Shown here: in pieces, positions 62,845 through 64,000 of the stretch
Numbering within the stretch: the stretch's first letter is position 1
How the letters are laid out: each line of letters begins with the position of its first letter
Source: Prorocentrum cordatum
Taxonomy: Eukaryota > Sar > Dinophyceae > Prorocentrales > Prorocentraceae
Reading direction: 5' to 3'
Length of the DNA stretch: 64,000 nt
Assembly: GCA_963575745.1 (NCBI GenBank)
Contig: CAUYUJ010019604.1
Location: 43,739 to 107,738 of the forward strand
Made by a program: the position numbers and the translations under genes
Notes under the pieces: generated by a model
What the model was told of the DNA's origin: nothing
Databases searched by the model: none
The model's input: only the letters and a program-made list of their open reading frames with translations

Positions 62845-63235
62845 ACCTCCTCTTCCTCCTCCTCCTCCTCCTCCTCCTCCTCCTCCTTCTTCTCCTTCCC
62901 CCAAGAATCGAGGTTTTGCTTCTCCTGCACCCCCCCAAAAAAGCTCAGCGGCATCCGTTTGTTTTGGTTGGGGGGGGTGCAGGAGGGACTCTTCGCTATT
63001 CTCCGCGTTGCTCCGCTCTCCTCGTTCCTCTATCTCCCGCCTTCCTCCTCCTCCCTCCCCCAGAATCGAGCTTTTTGCTTCTCATGCGCCCCCACCCCCC
63101 CAAACAAAAAATCCGGAATGCCGCCTCTCTGTTTTTTTGTCTTTCCTTTTTTGAGGGGGGGGGGGTGCAGGAGAAGCAAACAGCTCGATTCTGCGGGAAG
63201 GAGGAGGAGGAGGAGGAGGAGGAGGAGGAGGAGAA
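62845..63235. mobile_element. Foldback with CCT and GGA arms
   Basis: The left arm is (CCT)n then CCCCCAAGAATCGAGGTTTT, GCTTCTCCTGCACCCCCCC. The right arm is GGGGGGGGTGCAGGAGAAGC, AAACAGCTCGATTCTGCGGG, then (GGA)n. A third copy of the inner motif in direct orientation lies at 63058-63105. The whole is a palindrome-like block of about 390 bases. Confidence 0.8.
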
Positions 63236-63284
63236 TTCGACGTGGCCCCCTCTGCCCTCACCTCTGGAAGGAGTCCGATTGAAC

Positions 63285-64000
63285 GCCCCCGTAATGAGGG
63301 TTAACAGTGAAATCCTCCACAGGAGGATTCCGATCGAAACACTCCACAGAAGGATTGCTATTGAAATCCTCCACATGTTGTTTCCTATTGGAATCACCTG
63401 CAGAAGGATTGTTATTGAGATGCTTCCAAAGAAAGAACTCCCCCGTTGGCATTGTATTGGCATTGGTTTGGCAATGGTTTGACATTGTGCTTTGCAATGC
63501 GTTGGTATTGCGCTGGCACTTCGTAAGCATTGAGTTGGCGAGTCCTGATGGAACCCTCTACAGAAGGACTCCAGTTGAAACCTCCATACAAGAAGGACTC
63601 CTTTTCAAACCCTCCACAAAAAGGGTTCATGGTGAAATCCTCCACATGAGGATTCCATGCGAAGCCCTTCACTAAAGGATTCCTATTAAAATCTACCATC
63701 AAGGATTTCCCCAATTGGCACTGCTTTGGCAGTGGGTTGGGGTCGTCTTGGCATCACGCTGGCATTGTGTTGGCACTGCTTTGGCATTGCTCAGACATTG
63801 CTCTGCCGAGTCCTGATTTCCCCCTTCGCAGAAGTATTTCTATTGAAACCCTTCCCCAAAAAAGGGTTCCTATTGAAATCTGCCACAAAGGATTGCCCCT
63901 ATTGGCATTGCAGTGGCATTGGATTTGGGATCGCCATGGCATTGGTTTTGCATTGTGTTGGCACTGCGTTGGCATTGCACTGGCGAGTCCTAATCGGACG
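63285..64000. repeat. Higher-order repeat: CCTCCACAGAAGGATTC units and TTGGCATTG units
   Basis: About 30-bp units (GAAATCCTCCACA.AAGGAT) alternate with runs of TTGGCATTG 9-mers. The composite ends with GGCGAGTCCTGAT near 63540 and 63810 and again at 63985, giving two full higher-order units and the start of a third at the window edge. Confidence 0.8.

Overview
This window is nuclear DNA from a dinoflagellate. Three observations point there. A near-perfect copy of the dinoflagellate spliced-leader sequence sits in front of an intronless ORF at 7962-7983, with shortened leader relics behind it. The multi-exon gene that can be rebuilt here uses GA and GC intron donors as well as GT, with AG|G acceptors. 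Most of the interval is short inverted-terminal-repeat insertions of the introner type and GC-rich microsatellite. The high GC content, the TTTAGGG-type telomere tract and the abundance of introners would suit a Prorocentrum-like genome, but the species cannot be decided from this sequence. Bacterial features such as operons, ribosome binding sites and CRISPR arrays are absent, and most long open frames are microsatellite translations.

Genes. (1) A voltage-gated cation channel of the EAG/CNG/HCN type runs on the + strand from about 40800 to 57535. It was rebuilt here as 11 exons with consistent reading phase: a coiled-coil N-terminus, S1-S6, a pore loop without GYG, a C-linker and a cyclic-nucleotide-binding-like domain. 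Its introns hold the mobile elements and satellites. (2) A retroposed intronless gene lies at 8088-9158. (3) A coiled-coil protein gene end lies at 30937-31538 and is split by an introner. (4) An ORF of 184 residues lies at 60487-61041. (5) A decayed retrotransposon pol gene, with reverse transcriptase and RNase H-like parts, spans about 21900-24436 and is broken by later insertions. (6) Several weaker exon-like stretches are listed at low confidence.

Element families named here, with labels local to this report. IN-A ends in TTAAGTCGGGC, is about 155-185 bp and has 8-bp target duplications. IN-B ends in TCAAGCAG/CTGCTCAA, is 148-238 bp and has perfect 5-bp target duplications in all five copies. 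IN-C ends in CAGAC/GTCTG, is about 160-200 bp, falls into subgroups C1 (CAGACCCCCGACGTC), C2 (CAGACATGCGACG) and C3 (CCAGAGATCCGACG), and is the commonest family. IN-D ends in GACTCCGGATCCGCCC and is about 250 bp. IN-E ends in CACACAGACACAA. IN-F ends in AACAAAAAGTG with arms of about 65 bp. IN-G is a hairpin family around ACCGTGCGG.

Layout. 1-7.5 kb: microsatellites, a 1.16-kb TG/CG tract and element copies. 7.5-9.4 kb: retrogene. 9.4-18 kb: element clusters, trinucleotide arrays and little coding sequence. 18-20.6 kb: weak exons and foldbacks. 21.3-24.4 kb: pol relic. 24.4-31.7 kb: dense nested elements and the coiled-coil gene. 31.7-40.1 kb: diverged long repeats and a 90-bp minisatellite. 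40.1-57.5 kb: channel gene, whose 7.3-kb intron holds an 18-bp satellite and a poly-C tract, and whose last intron holds a 100-N gap. 57.5-64 kb: introners, tandem duplications, the 184-residue ORF and a purine/pyrimidine foldback.

Taken together, the window records introns being made. IN-B copies that landed on AGGAC or AGGAG in coding sequence can be spliced exactly, because the duplicated target itself supplies both the GA donor and the AG acceptor. Copies on other targets sit in non-genic or dead sequence.
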